A stretch of 64,000 nt of DNA from Phalacrocorax aristotelis (GCF_949628215.1 NC_134280.1:48882621-48946620), one strand, 5' to 3'. Counted from the stretch's first letter, positions 13,001 through 25,150 are shown. The notes: generated by a model not told the origin, from the sequence alone. Made by a program: numbers and translations.

Positions 13001-15317
13001 ATTTACTAAGTAGAAGATAAAAGAAACTAGCACTTTTGCTTATTGTTAACCTCACCTCTATGAATGACATCTAATTTCACAGAATGTGTAAGAAGGAAAT
13101 GGATACCAAAAACATGTAACTATACAACTAAACCCTGAGGCTGCTCCAAAACTGAGGCTGAATATAAGGCCTTTGGGTATTGTCAGCCGCTAGAAGAACT
13201 GAAAGCCATGTGAATAAAATAGGATGGGGTCCCTTCAGCAAACGCTGCCTGAGTGGGCTCAGGAGAGTTTGCCCTCCTCAAGAGGGCCAAGTGGTTCCAG
13301 CACAGTGGTTTGGAGCAAGCCACTGGAAGTATTATGCTGAGTAGCCATTTCTTCTTTTGAGTTGTTCCCCCCATTCAAGTCTCCTCCTTTCTTCTCCTTC
13401 CACCTGCCTACAGCCTAATGTTAAGTTTACAGTGCTCTTCACGAGAGCCTTGTCCCCGCTGCACTATAACCACTGCTTCTTGGGACAGAAGCACTGCCAC
13501 TTTAGAGCAGTTTCCAAGCAGCTGTGATTTACAGATGCACAGCTTACCACTTCACTTACCATTGCCACGGCCACATGTGCAGCAGCCTGCCTGGCCAGGC
13601 ATGCACAGCTGCAGCCACGCTGCCGGGAGAGCCCAGGCACAGGGAAGCAACAAGTCCCGATCCAGAGCGTGCCCTCTGGCTGCACTCGCAAGCAGGCTCT
13701 CCAGCCAGGCAGCGCATCTCATTTTGGGAGAGTTCACAAGGCAAACCTCAAGAAAAATCACAGCGAGTGTATTAATGCAGCATAATTAAAAGTGACAGCA
13801 TTCAGTGTGCCAAATTCGTTGACAAAATGGAAGGAAGAAGAGAATATCAATAGACATACAATTAATAGATATTTTATGGTTTTTCATCCATTAAATATAT
13901 ATGGCTTAATTCGGTTTATATATTTTTGCCCAGTGGGAGTCAGGAGTAGATTCTTTGAACAGTCTTCTATATCCTAAATATAAACAATAATAACTGAAAA
14001 GAGTTTAAAGCCAGTTTAAGAGTTATTCTAAGGAGAAGGATGCAAACAGAAATAAGGAGGTAAGCAGGCTCTAGTTAAAGTTAAAAAGTAGGGGTTTTTT
14101 TTTATGTTTTTCTTTTGAGAACTATCAGGCAGCATGGGTATCATGAGGTTACTGTGGGGAAAAGAAATGAACCAAGAAATCTCTCCGGATTACTGGAAGC
14201 AAACAATGCTTAGCACTATTGTCAGTACATTTTCTCCCTCATGGCTTGGACGCTTGAAAATTATGAGTAGATACAATTGACACAGCCAGAGTACATGACA
14301 AAAGGTGGGAGAGAAAGCATTGTTAAGCCAATTAATAAATTTTATAACAGTGAGGCAAAAGATAGCCTTCAGAGTGTATTTAAGAGTAAGATGACCTGTC
14401 TTTTTCTCTAATATGCACACAAACTTTTGAGATACATTAGCTCTTTTGAGATACATTAGCTTAGTGACAGCTGTTGGTGCAGGATACATGGAATTCTTTA
14501 ACTCGTGTGGGGAGAAAAAAATCCATAAATTGCTTTCACTGAAGGAACTTCCCTGAATCATGGGCCCAGTAATGGCCTGATTATAAACTTCAGACCCACT
14601 GTTTGTCATTAGCCCAGGTGACTTTTGTTCCTGTTCATCCACATGCAAGCCAGGTTAGTAGGTACTGTTTTTCCTTACCAATGTCACCTAAGTCCCTGAA
14701 GCAAAGACAGAGAAGAAGATGTGGCTTTTTTTACATGTGTTTTTCTCATTTCGCACCATTTTTCAGCCATGCCTACACATGGAAAAAAAGCTTTTTACTA
14801 TGTGGTTTCAAAACTAAATGCACGCTACAGGCATGAAAGGACAAAAAAAGGAACTAGAATGTCTTCCTTCTTTTACTATATTAACCAAGAAACTATTTAG
14901 GGAAATTATGAATAAGCTAGTTAGAATGCAGAACACCCATATTTTTAGTGACTGAGAAATAAATAATCACAGTTAATGGTATCCAAGGTATGTTCTCCTA
15001 AAAAGATAAGGTGTCTGATCTATGATACACTTCTACTCCATATATAACACCTATTCTTCTACTAGTGATATGGAAAAATAGTTGCTGTTGTCAGCAGTTT
15101 TATTTATTGTCAGTTAAAATCAGGAATTAAAGTAGGAAAAATTTTCTTTCCTTAGTGTTTTTTAAACTATGCATACAAAAGTTTAAAACTGTCTTTTCCT
15201 GAAACATGGATAATCACTGTATTAGTGATTAGTAAGCTTTAATATTCAAGTTAACAGTGTCATAATATTATCACAGCATGGCGATAATCTTTTACATAAG
15301 GGGTTTCTGACAACATT
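10092..15317. other. Intergenic sequence without a supported gene
   Basis: AT-rich sequence with scattered short frames. Two minus-strand frames of 131 and 152 codons (11717-12112, 14190-14648) have no recognisable domain, and I treat them as chance. A moderately GC-rich patch at about 13400-13770 is open in several frames on both strands, which points to base composition rather than coding. Confidence 0.55.
14424..14461. repeat. Tandem duplication, 2 x 19 bp
   Basis: A 19-bp unit (cttttgagatacattagct) occurs twice head to tail with no mismatch. It is a simple local duplication, probably a replication slippage product. Confidence 0.95.
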
Positions 15318-15492
15318 ATCACAGAATCACAGAATGGTAGGGGTTGGAAGGGACCTCTGGAGATCATCTCATCCAACCACGCTGCTTCAGCAGGGACACC
15401 CAGAGCAGGGGGCACAGGAACGCGTCCAGGTGGGTTTTGAATGTCTCCAGGGAAGGAGACTCCACAGCCTCCCTGGGCAGCCTGTGCCACTG

Positions 15493-17273
15493 CTATGGCA
15501 CCCTCACAGGAAAGAAGTTTTTTCTCATATTGAGGTGGAGCTTCCTGTGTTCCAACTTATGCCCATTGCCCCTTCTCCTGCCACTGGGCACTATTGAAAA
15601 GAGCCTAGTCCCATTGTCCTGACACCCACCCTTTAGATATTTGTAGATATTGATGAAATTCCCCCTCAGTCTTTTCTTCTCCAGGCTAAACAAACCCAAG
15701 TCTCTCAGCCTTTCCTCATAAGGCAGATGCTCCAGCCCCCTATTCATCTTGGTAGCTCTCTGCTGGACTTGCTCAAGCAGTTCCGCATCCTTCTTAAACT
15801 GGGGGGCCCAAAACTGGACACAGTACTCCAGATATGGTCTCACTAGGGCAGAGTAGAGGGGGAGGATAACCTCTCCCAACCTGCTGGCCACACTCCTTTT
15901 AATGCACCCCAGGATACCATTGGCTGTCTTGGTCACAAGGGCACGTTGCTGGATCGTGGTCAGCTTGTTGTCCAGCAGCAATCCCAGGTCCTTCTCAACA
16001 GAGCCGCTTTCCAGTAGTTCAGCCCCCAACCTGTACTGATGCATGGGGTTGCTCCTCCCCAGGTGCAGGACCTTGTACTTGCTCTTGTTGAATTTCATCA
16101 GGTTCCCCCCAGCCCAGCTCTCCAGCCTGTCCAGGTCTCGCTGGATGGCAGCACAGCCTTCTGGCATATCAGCCACTCCTCCCAGCTTGGTATCATCCGC
16201 AAACTTGCTGAGGTTACACTCTGACCCTTCAGGCAGGACATTGATGAACATGTTGAACGGGACTGGACCCAGCACAGACCGCTGGGGAACAGCACTAGTG
16301 ACAGGCCTCCATCCAGACTCTGCCCCATTGATCATGACCCTCTGAGCTCTGTTGTTGAGCCAGTTATCAATCCACCTCTCTGTCCACTCATCCAACCCAC
16401 ACTTCCTTAGCTTGTCTGTGAGGATGCTATGGGAGACAGTGTCAAATGCCTTACTGAAGTAAAGATAGACAATATCCACTGCTCTCCCTCCATCGACCCA
16501 GCCAGTCATGCCATCACAGAAGGCTGGTCAAGCATGATCTTCCCTTGGTGAATCCATGTTGACTACTTCTGAAAACCTTCTTTTCCTCTACATGCCTGGA
16601 GGTGACCTCCAGGGTGAAATGCACCATCACCTTTTCAGGGATGGAGGTGAGGCTGCCTGGCCTATAGTTCCCCAGGTCCTCCTTCTTGCCCTTTTTGAAG
16701 ATTGGAGTGACATTTGCTTTCCTCCAGTCCTTGGGCACCTCTCCTGTCCTCCATGACCTTTCAGAGATGATGGAGAGTGGCTCAGGAAGAACATGCACCA
16801 GCTCCCTCAGCACTCGCGGGTGCATCCCATGGGGCCCATGAATTTGCGAGGATCCAGTTGATCTCTGACACAATCCTTCTCAACTGATGGTAAGTCTTCC
16901 TTTGTCCTGATTTGTCCTCTCTTCTCTGGGGGCTGAGATACCTGATGGCCAGCCTTAGCAGTAAAGACCGATGCAAAGAAGGCATTCAGTAACTCTGCCT
17001 TCTCTGCATCCTGCATTACCAGGGCCCCTTCCTTGTTCAGATGTGGGACCACTGTATTCCCAGTCTTCCTTTTACTGCTGATGTAAAGAAGCCCTTCTTG
17101 TTATCTTTGACATGTCTTGACCGATTTAATTCCAAGTGGGCCTTGGCCTTCCTTGTCGCATCTCTGCATACCCTGACAATGTTCCTATATTCCTCCCAAG
17201 TGGCCAGTCCCTTTTTCCACATACTGTGAACCTCCCTCGTCCATTTGAGTTTCTCTAGAAGCTCTTTGCTCAT
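15493..17273 (-). pseudogene. CR1 ORF2 reverse transcriptase domain, broken
   Basis: Pieces lie at 17037-17273 ([20 protein letters not shown] type linker), 16807-17052, 16514-16873 (DWRKANVTPIFKKGKKED, the finger/palm start) and 15493-16509 (the palm and C-terminal part, 338 codons open). The palm piece keeps FADDTKLGG, the catalytic motif C. Motif A reads [10 protein letters not shown], where the family has Asp in place of the second Tyr. Motif B reads [10 protein letters not shown], where the family has [11 protein letters not shown] small deletion and frame change lie just before 16509. It is not functional. Confidence 0.93.
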
Positions 17274-18135
17274 CCATGCGGGTCCCCTGGCTCCTCTGCC
17301 TGACTTCTTCCTCCTGGGGATGCACTGATCTTGAGCTCAGAGGAAGTGGTCCTTGAATATTGTCCAGCTTTCTTCGCCCCCCTGCCTTCGAGAGCCCTAG
17401 CACATGGGATTCCTCCTAGCAGGTCTTTGAAGAGGCCAAAGTTGGCCCTCTTGAAGTCCAAGGTTGTAACCCAACTCATAGCCCTGCTTCTACCTCGCAG
17501 TATCCTAAACTCAACAATCCCATGGTCACTGCAGACAAGGCTACCTCCAACTCTCACATCCTCAACCAGCCCTTCCTTGTTTGTCAGGATAAGGTTGAGC
17601 AGCACATCTCGCCTCGCTGGCTTCTCCACCCCTTGCATCAAAAAGTTATCCTCGATTCTCTGCAGGAACCTTCTGACTCACCATGTTGCTTTTCCAGCAG
17701 TTTCCAGTGGTTGAAGTCCCCCATGAGGACCAGGACCTGCGATTGCCAGGCTGCTTCCAGCTGTCTGTAGAAGGCTTCAACAACTTCCTCTTCTTGATCA
17801 GGTGGCCTGTAGCAAACACCCACAACAGCGTCACCCATATTTGTCTGTCCCTTAATTTTTCCCCACAAGCTCTCAACCTGTTCTCCTTCCACTCCAAGGC
17901 AGAGCTCGATGCATTCCAGTTGCTCCCTCACATAAAGAGCCACTCCCCCAGCTCACCTTGCTGGCCTGTCTTTCCTGAAAAGCCTGTAGCCATCCATGAC
18001 CACATTCCAGTCACCCGAGCTCTCCCACCATGTCTCTGTGACTGCAATGAGATCATGGCCCTGCGACCACACATAGACCTCTAGTTCCTCCTGTTTATTC
18101 CCCATGCTGCGTGCATTGGTGTACAGGCATTTCAG
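17270..18135 (-). pseudogene. CR1 ORF2 endonuclease domain, broken
   Basis: This is the N-terminal apurinic/apyrimidinic-type endonuclease half of CR1 ORF2, which nicks the target DNA for target-primed reverse transcription. The start region near 18134 reads TNARSMGNKQEELE, the usual ORF2 opening. Open pieces follow at 17638-17943, containing CYRPPDQEEEVVEAFYRQLE and the catalytic-type motif GDFNHW near 17704-17721, and at 17270-17641, containing the SDH motif in LVCSDHGIVEFRILR. A TGA near 17950, after KDRPAR, and frame changes between the pieces break the frame. It is inactive. Confidence 0.9.
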
Positions 18136-18545
18136 AAAGGTGCTTGAGCACGCAGGTTTCCCCGGAGGGTGTACGAGGACCCACTACAGCCATGCAAATC
18201 CTTGAGGTGGTTGGTCTCCTGGTTGCCATCACATGAGGCCTCCACAGCACCTTTATCACTGCTCAGGTTGTCCTGTCTTATTCCCCCGTATTGTGTGATG
18301 GCGTTAGCACTGCCAGTTTGTCCCCCTCCCCCAAGTTCCACAGTTTAAAGCCCTCCTCACCAAGTTTGCCAGCCTGCTGCCGAAGATTCCCTTGCCCCTT
18401 CCCAACAGGTAGAGTCCATCCCTCCCTAGCAGCCTATGGTTGTTGAAGAACGTTCTGCTGTCATAAAAGCCAAAGCCCTCACGTCAACACTGGCCACGTA
18501 GCCAGGCTGGTGTCAACATTATCTGCAAAGAGAGACTGTATCTGA

Positions 18546-21500
18546 ATGGGTAAGTACAAGATCTCACTCTAAATAGCAACTGTGGAAAAAAAACTATAAT
18601 CAAAGACAGAATACCATGGGAAGAAATCTTGTTTTCTAATGGACATCCTCTGGTTACAGTTTTATGATCTCTGCTCTAAATTCCAAATGGGGAAAAGTCA
18701 GTCAAACAAGATTACGTTATATTTGTCCTTGCCCCTAAAGTTAGGGTATGCTTTCAGCATGTTTTATTTATTTTAGATTAATATGAACTACAAAAACTTT
18801 CAGAACAAGGTATTGTGCATTTCAATGTTGCAGGCAGCATCTGTTCTGTCTCACAGAATGGCAGCTACCTCTGCAGACTGCCAAGTCCCATAAATTTAAT
18901 GGTGCAGTCTACAGAAAACAGGATCCTAATGGTTATATATCTATAGACAGAGATTCATGGTGCTAGAAAGGCCCATTCAGTCATCTAGTTGGACTTTCTC
19001 TACATTAAGGGGCTCTTAAATTTCACACTGTAGCCCACAATGCAGGAGTAAATACATAGCTGGTCATCTTTATCACCTAGGACAATTTGTAATAAGCTTC
19101 AGAAACCATATCGGCAGAGGCCACAGGGTACGCAGGGAGGGACTGCCACAGCTTCTAGGACAGAAGAAGGGCATCAACCAGAATGATGCTTCTCTTTAAA
19201 CCTGTTTCTTCAAGATCACTTTCTTTCATGTCTCTGCTGCTTTCACATAAAAATCTGGGTGTCGTGGGCCTGCAACCATGAAATGTTATTGAAACACAGA
19301 CTAGCTGCTTCTGCAGCCTAACAAGCTGTGGCACTTCAGGCCAGAAGTATTGAGGGGAAAACAGAGTCAGGCACTATAGGGAGACAGTAAGATGGCAGGT
19401 CTGCATTTCTGGTGGTGGGTTTTTTTTTGAGATTCTGGTGGCCTTCATTAAGCCTAAGCTTACTGGTGTCTGTAAAGGCTGAAATTAGTGTGTTCCAAAC
19501 ATAGTAAACAGTAAGGTGAGTAGTGTCAACACAGAAGACTTCAGGGAAAACGCCTGATGAAGGTCAAGAGCTTTACAGTGTAAATTCTGGTATTATCACA
19601 GAAAATATGCCAGGTTTAGAATGTAACCAAGAAACCTAGAGTCTTTTGAAGATGACTTCAGGATGGACCACAGACACATATTCAGAAAATTTGCAGCCAT
19701 GGTTTTACATGTGTGCCTGAGGGTATAAGCGGATCTTTCCCAAAGGTCACAACATGCAGCAATGCATTAGAAATGCACAGACATGAGAGACTGAGTTGTC
19801 TTACCTTTTCTACTCATCTGTATTGCAGAAATGGGATTTAGCAGAATGAGGCACAAATATTTGCTTTAAAATGTTGTAGAAACACACTTTGAAATGCTAT
19901 AACTTGATGCATCACATCCTGGAACAGTCTAAGATTTGCTAAACTCAGCCTCCAGTGCTCAGTTTTTGATTGTCAGGCATAACTAGCCCACGCTGAATTA
20001 TATGAATGTCCCTACCAGAGACAAGTATCTACGTACTTGAACTCAGAGATGAGCTATTAATTCACAGAGGTCCTTGTATTAAATACATATGCTATATACA
20101 GTTTCCTGTCACTACAATGCCTTTTTCTTCTTATGTTGCATTCGTTTCCCTCTTTCATTAAGCTTGATTTCCAGATAGTTGGTTAATATATTTGCACTTG
20201 GTTTATGCATTAATCTCTGCAAAATATATGACATTTTGCATACTGCACAGCTTGTCATAAAATATTACTTACTTCATAGTATGCATCACTCCGTATTTCT
20301 AACCACTCTAAATAAAGGTAAAGTAATGCATCAGCTACTGGTGACTCACAAAATAACATTGACAGAAGGAAGCCATTCACAAATAGAGAAATAATGAAGA
20401 TTTCTTTTCAATCTAGTGGGCATTAGGGAAAATATTTTAAAGTTTAGCAAGTAGTTTGAATTTTAATATACAAGTTTACTGACACAACTCCTGGAGCTGG
20501 CCACAAATTCTAAGAACAAGAAAATGTCACTGCACTATGAGATAAGGAGTCGCTTAATCTTCTATCTCTTATTCCTTCCTTTGTTCAATTTTCTTTTATT
20601 AACACAAGAACCACAGGTTTCTTTAGGTCTTGAAGTATTCTTATTAATTTCCCTGTGCTGAAATTCAGTTCTGTAGTGAAAAGACTAACTAGCAGAGGGT
20701 TCATGCCCTGTCTGTCATTCCTTGCACACCACTCCCTGGATACAAATTACCCCAGCATCACTGATCACCCCTCTGGAGTTGCAGGATCTCACGGTTTGTC
20801 CTCATCAGGGAGATTTTCTAGAATCACACTGTGTTCCAATGGGAAAAATAAGTAACTCAACAAAAGCCGTTTTCCTATCAGTCTGACTACTTCGACAGCC
20901 TTTCATCATCAAGCAAATAGAAAATTATATTCATCCTGATAGTAGTAAAAGGCAAGAGTTGCAAGCAAAGATGCAAAGCCTTCAGGACACCAACAAAAGC
21001 CTTTTCTTCTCATCATAGTTGCAATGAGATCTGAAATATTCCTAATGTTCAAATGATTACTCTCCTGTCTTGCATGTTACACTTATGCTACTGTCTGAAG
21101 GTTGCTGTTGCTGTTCCCATTTCATTGAATTCCCACAAAAATATTGTTGAATGAATATAGCTCTTGCAGAAATCTGCAGTATGGGCCCAGAGGTGGTCAG
21201 GTGGTTTCAAAGCAAATTTTAACTGTTTGTTAGGAGTGGTGCTCAATGCTTTAATTGTGGAATTTTCCTAGTAACAGTAAAAAAAAAAAACATTCAATAC
21301 ATTAGGTAGTAAAAGAATGTCATGTGAGACCCCCAGCTCTGCCATTTCAGGTGCAGGTTGAGTGATTTTCACATCCGCTGTATATTTTCAAGTAGGTTTT
21401 TTTTTAACAACACCAGGAATACATCCAGATGCAAGGCAGGTGTATTTAGACCTGTGGTGGATTTAGATGTGGCATGGAATCATACCAGTAAGCTTAGTAC

Positions 21501-22264
21501 TTGAGCAGTGATAGTTTAGTTACAAATAAAAGTGCAAGTCACTCCTTCCTGAGGGCAGAAGGTTTGTTGCAAAGTTGAAGAATGCTACTTAGCTGCTCTG
21601 CCTTCCTTGATGTCTGTTCTGTATTTTCCTGCATTCTCTCTGATACACTGATCTGATATACTGCCTAGGTGTGGGATAAATTTGGCATGCCCTTGCTTCT
21701 CACCAATATTGATGCAGTGGCTTTTCTTATGCTTGCTTTCCTGAAGGAATGGCTGTCCTCAGGAAAGATCTATTTATTTCCTCTGTTTCTTAGTTCAACT
21801 TTGGAATAAAATTGAAACTTTGTTTTATTCTGTGGATTCTCCCACATAAATTTCTGTTTATCTGAGAGCTCAATTATACCAGTTAATCATAAAGAATCTA
21901 GCAACATTATGTGACCTATGTGTGGGCAATATATCAATGTCAAATCTTGTTGCTGTAGGCTAGAAGGGAAATGCTGCTTATGAAATGTTTTAGGGGCTGA
22001 AAAGGCCAGAGTATTTCTAGGCTGGACTTTACTAGCAACTTAAGTACCGTTATCCCTGAAAGTCAGGTGGCACGTAAGCTGAAATCAGACTTGTGACATT
22101 TGCAATTATTTTCAGGCAAATACATGTGCCTTCAGGGCTAACATTTAAAGAAAACAAAAACTCAGACAGTAGACTTTTCTTTCCCTCTTGTAAATGTTTG
22201 GAACAGCAAAAATCTTCTATTGCAAAGACACCAACAAGCCATTAATAAACTAAGTAAACAGATA
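18546..22264. other. Intergenic sequence without a supported gene
   Basis: About 3.7 kb with only short stop-rich frames and no recognisable repeat end. It stops at the 5-bp flank of the provirus. Confidence 0.6.
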
Positions 22265-22269
22265 CATGC

Positions 22270-22313
22270 TGTTGTGGTTTAGCTGGCAACTCAGCCCCAC
22301 AACAGCCGCTCGC
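22270..22313 (-). mobile_element. Remnant of proviral 3' LTR (last 44 bp)
   Basis: Minus strand GCGAGCGGCTG through GGCTGAGTTGCCAGC to ACCACAACA, matching the last bases of the 5' LTR. RT sequence abuts it directly, so everything from mid-RT to the U5 end was deleted. The 5-bp flank catgc follows. Confidence 0.88.
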
Positions 22314-23215
22314 CATGACAAGTGGTAGGACTGTGTTTCCACCCCTGGGGTAGTTGATTCCAGGTGTACTGGACGCCCCTCCAAATGAAAGCAAACTGTG
22401 GCCTGCATTCTGCTGCCAGAGGGATTGAGAAGAATGCACAGAGGGATTGAGAAGAATGCATTAGCGATATCAGTTGTGGGATACCACTCGGCCGCCTTTG
22501 ACTCCATCTCGTATTGAAGTTCTAGCATGTCTGGCACAGCAGCACTCAACGGTGGAGTGACTTCGTTCAGGCCACGATAGTCTACTGTTAGCCTCCACTC
22601 TCCATTAGACTTCCGCACTTGCCATATGGGACTGTTAAAGGGTGAGTGGGTCTTACTGATGACTCCTTGGCTCCTCAGTCGGTAAATGAGCTTATGGATG
22701 GGAATCAGGGAGTCTTGGTTGGTGCGATATTGCCACCGGTGCACTGTTGTGGTGGTGATTGGCACCTGTTCTTTGACCTTCAGCAACCCTACAACAGAAG
22801 GGTCCTTCGAGAGACTGGGCAAGGTAGGCAGCTGTTTAATTTCCTCCGTCTCCAAGGCAGCTACACCAAAAGCCCACCTGTACCCTTTTGGACCCTTGAA
22901 ATGCCCTCTCCTGAGGCAGTCTATGCCAAGGATGCACGGAGCCTCTGGGCCAGTCACAATGGGGTGCTTCTGCCACTCATTCCCGGTTAGGCTCACTTTG
23001 GCCTCCAGTGCAGTTAGCTCTTGGGATCCCCCTGTCACTCCAGCAATACTCATGGGTTCTGCCCCTGTATAGTCTGATGGCATTAAGGTGCACTGTGCAC
23101 CAGTATCCACTAAAGCTTTATACTCCTGTGGGTCAGATGTGCCAGGCCATCGGATCCACACAGTCCAGCAAGCCTGGTTATCCCTTTCCTCCACGTGGCT
23201 GGAGGCAGGGCCCCT
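22314..23215 (-). pseudogene. Protease and N-terminal reverse transcriptase of the provirus
   Basis: The long minus-strand frame 22250-23194 begins with an aspartyl protease. Its DTGA active-site motif is near 23096-23107 and its second motif (ILGID) lies about 60 residues on. RT follows, with a SPFNSPIW and RLTVDYRGLN region, then motif A TTDIANAFFSIP, which keeps the catalytic Asp. A 22-bp tandem duplication then shifts the frame. The remaining RT (LPQG-type region) is readable only in other frames and stops before the YxDD box. Protease and RT share one frame, as expected of pro-pol. The motif style favours ERV-L (class III). Not functional. Confidence 0.9.
22417..22460. repeat. Tandem duplication, 2 x 22 bp, inside proviral RT
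   Basis: A perfect head-to-tail duplication. Its length is not a multiple of three, so it disrupts the RT frame. Confidence 0.95.
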
Positions 23216-23913
23216 CTAGTCCTGATCATGGCAGTCACAACTCACTTCCTTTAAATGTGAATCAAGAGTCTCTCTATTAAGCTCAGAAATAAAATTAGCA
23301 CTTCTACTCCTCTGTCTGGGGACCTGCTCACTGGAAACTGGAGCAGCAGCTTTCCTGGAAGAACCTCCCTGAGTGACTGTTCTTCCTTGCAGTTCACATA
23401 CCTGTGCCTCTAGGGTCGAGGTAGGCTTGCCATCCCACCTCCTCATGTCCTCTCCGTGGTCACAAAGGTAGAACCATAGGGTGGACCATGGTGTGCATCC
23501 TCTCCTTTGAGCAAAAGGATGATTATTCCTAATGGCTGAGACACTAGTCCATAGAGGTGGGGAGCAGGACATATGATATTTGAGTTGCTGGGCCTCTCAG
23601 GACAGTTTCTCCACAGCAGAGATGAGAGAGGAAGAGATATTTCCTTCATAATCCCAGAGTTTATCAATCACATCTGCCATTGTTGGTGCCTCATCATCTT
23701 TCCGGGACATCACTGCCAATGAGTTTCCATAGGAGGACGGTGCACTCCATACAAACTTCTGCCACATGGGTTGTGTGCACTGGGCTTCATCTGGATCTTT
23801 GGATGACTGTTGATTGTCCAGGTCACCATAAATCACCCAAGCACAGCTAATTCCCTTAGACACTGGATACCTTTCTCCATGGCTGTCCATTTTCCTAGGC
23901 GATATGTAACATC
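23216..23913 (-). pseudogene. Gag, capsid to C-terminal part
   Basis: Minus-strand gag resuming after the CR1 ([15 protein letters not shown]). It continues through a capsid-like region ([32 protein letters not shown]) and a region with DHGEDMRRWDGKPTSTLEAQ to about 23216, where protease follows. At least two frame changes separate the open pieces 23597-23890 and 23216-23572. No clear zinc knuckle is seen. Confidence 0.82.
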
Positions 23914-24617
23914 ACTTGGGGAGGAGTGGCTGGAGAGCTGCCCAGCAGAGAAGGACCTGGGGGCATTGGTCGACAGCTGCCTGAACATGAGGCAGCCGTC
24001 TGCCCAGGTGGCCAAGAAGGCCAACAGCATCCGGGCTTGTATCAGGAATAGTGTGGCCAGCAGGAGCAGGGAAGTGATTGTGCCCCTGTACTCGGCACTG
24101 GTGAGGCCACACCTTGAATACTGTGTTCCCTCACTACAAGAAGGACATTGAGGTGCTGAAACATGTCCAAAGAAGGGCAAGGAAGGTGGTGAAGGGTCTA
24201 CAGAACAGGTCTTATGAGGAGCGGCTGAGGGAGCTGGGGTTGTTTAGCCTGGAGAAGAGGAGGCTGAAGGGAGACCTTATTGCTCTTTACAACTACCTGA
24301 AAAGAGGTTGTAGCAAGGTGGGGGTCAGACTCTTCTCCCTAGTAACCAGTGATAGGACAGAGGAAATGGGCTCAAGCTGCACCAGGGGAAGTTTAGGTTG
24401 GATATTAGGAAAATCTTCTTCACTGAAAGGGTTGTCAGGCATTGGAACAGGCTGCCCAGGGAGGTGGTGGAGTCTCCATCCCTGGAGGTATTTAAAAGAA
24501 GGGTAGAAGTGGCACTTAGGGACATGGTTTAGTGGTGGACTTGGGAGTGATAGGTTAGTGGTTGGACTCGATGATCTTAAGGGTCTTTTCCAACCTTAAT
24601 GATTCTATGATTCCATG
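23914..24617 (+). mobile_element. CR1 LINE inserted in proviral gag, opposite strand
   Basis: A 3'-end CR1 copy of about 704 bp on the plus strand, ending in the CR1 tail gattctatgattccatg. It encodes the ORF2 C-terminus in two frames, 23918-24151 and 24114-24506. The frames are separated by a roughly 11-bp deletion in the segment that normally encodes FWAP. Gag sequence abuts both ends. The three bases atc occur on either side (23911-23913 and 24618-24620), either a tiny duplication or microhomology. It belongs to the same subfamily group as the intronic copies at 46373 and 50065. Confidence 0.94.
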
Positions 24618-24849
24618 ATCTTCTTTGAAGGGATACCTTTCTCTCACACCAGACAGGAGTTGCCTCCAGAGGCTGAGGGCTTGTGTCCCTTTTCCAATTG
24701 CTTTGTCAACGCCCCCTTCCCCAGAAAGGGAATCCAGTTATTTGGCTTCCTTCCCCTCTAATTCCAGGCTACTGGCCCTGTTATCCCAGCATTGGAGCAG
24801 CCAGGTGACAATTTGCTCACCTAGACAATGGCTGAAATCTTTTTGCATA
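24618..24849 (-). pseudogene. Gag, middle part
   Basis: Minus-strand gag continuing from the point where the nested LTR inserted. It starts QKDFS, includes SSLELEGKEAK and ends RERYPFKE at the CR1 insertion. A TAA lies inside it. The same reading resumes beyond the CR1 at 23913. Confidence 0.82.
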
Positions 24850-25150
24850 TGTCGTGGTTTAGCCGGCAGCTCAGCCCCACACAGCCGCTCACTCACTCCC
24901 CCACCGGTAGATGGGGGAGAGAATCAGAAGGGCAACGCTCGTGGGTTGGGATAAGAACAGTTTAATAATTAAAATTAAAAGAAACAACAACAGAAATGCA
25001 ATGTAAAGGAGAACAAGGAGAGGCGCAAAACCCTGGGGGGGGAAGGGAGGAGAACGAACGGCTGAAACAAACCGCACGCGCCGCAGCCGCTCGCCACCCA
25101 CCAACACGACGCCGCACTGCTCCCGAGCTGCAACTGCCCCCCCTCAATGT
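24850..25150 (-). mobile_element. Nested LTR, 3' (R-U5) half
   Basis: Minus-strand sequence from about 25150 (ACATTGAGGGGGG) down to the end AAACCACGACA at 24850. It aligns with the 3' part of the intact LTR at 26368, including the AATTATTAAACTG signal and the GCGGCTGTGTGGGGCTGAG end. The adjacent gcata (24845-24849) is the reverse complement of the tatgc at 25631-25635, a perfect 5-bp target duplication once the inversion is allowed for. Confidence 0.9.

Larger units (their letters stand above)
15318..18500 (-). mobile_element. Long CR1 LINE copy with most of ORF2 (copy 2)
   Basis: About 3.2 kb of CR1 on the minus strand. It includes the 3' tail (15318), the reverse transcriptase region, the endonuclease region, and part of the sequence upstream of ORF2 (about 18135-18500). 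The 5' boundary is fuzzy; recognisable CR1 sequence is lost between about 18480 and 18545. ORF1 is absent, so the copy is 5'-truncated compared with a full element of roughly 4.5 kb. No target duplication is evident. The last 757 bp match the copy at 1366-2122 at 752 positions. Confidence 0.95.

Noticed and set aside
14190..14648. 152-codon minus-strand frame
   Set aside because: No domain, repeat or splice context, and Phe/Leu-rich as expected of AT-rich chance frames.
18955..19020. Vague similarity to an old CR1 or SINE tail
   Set aside because: Too short and diverged to separate from chance.
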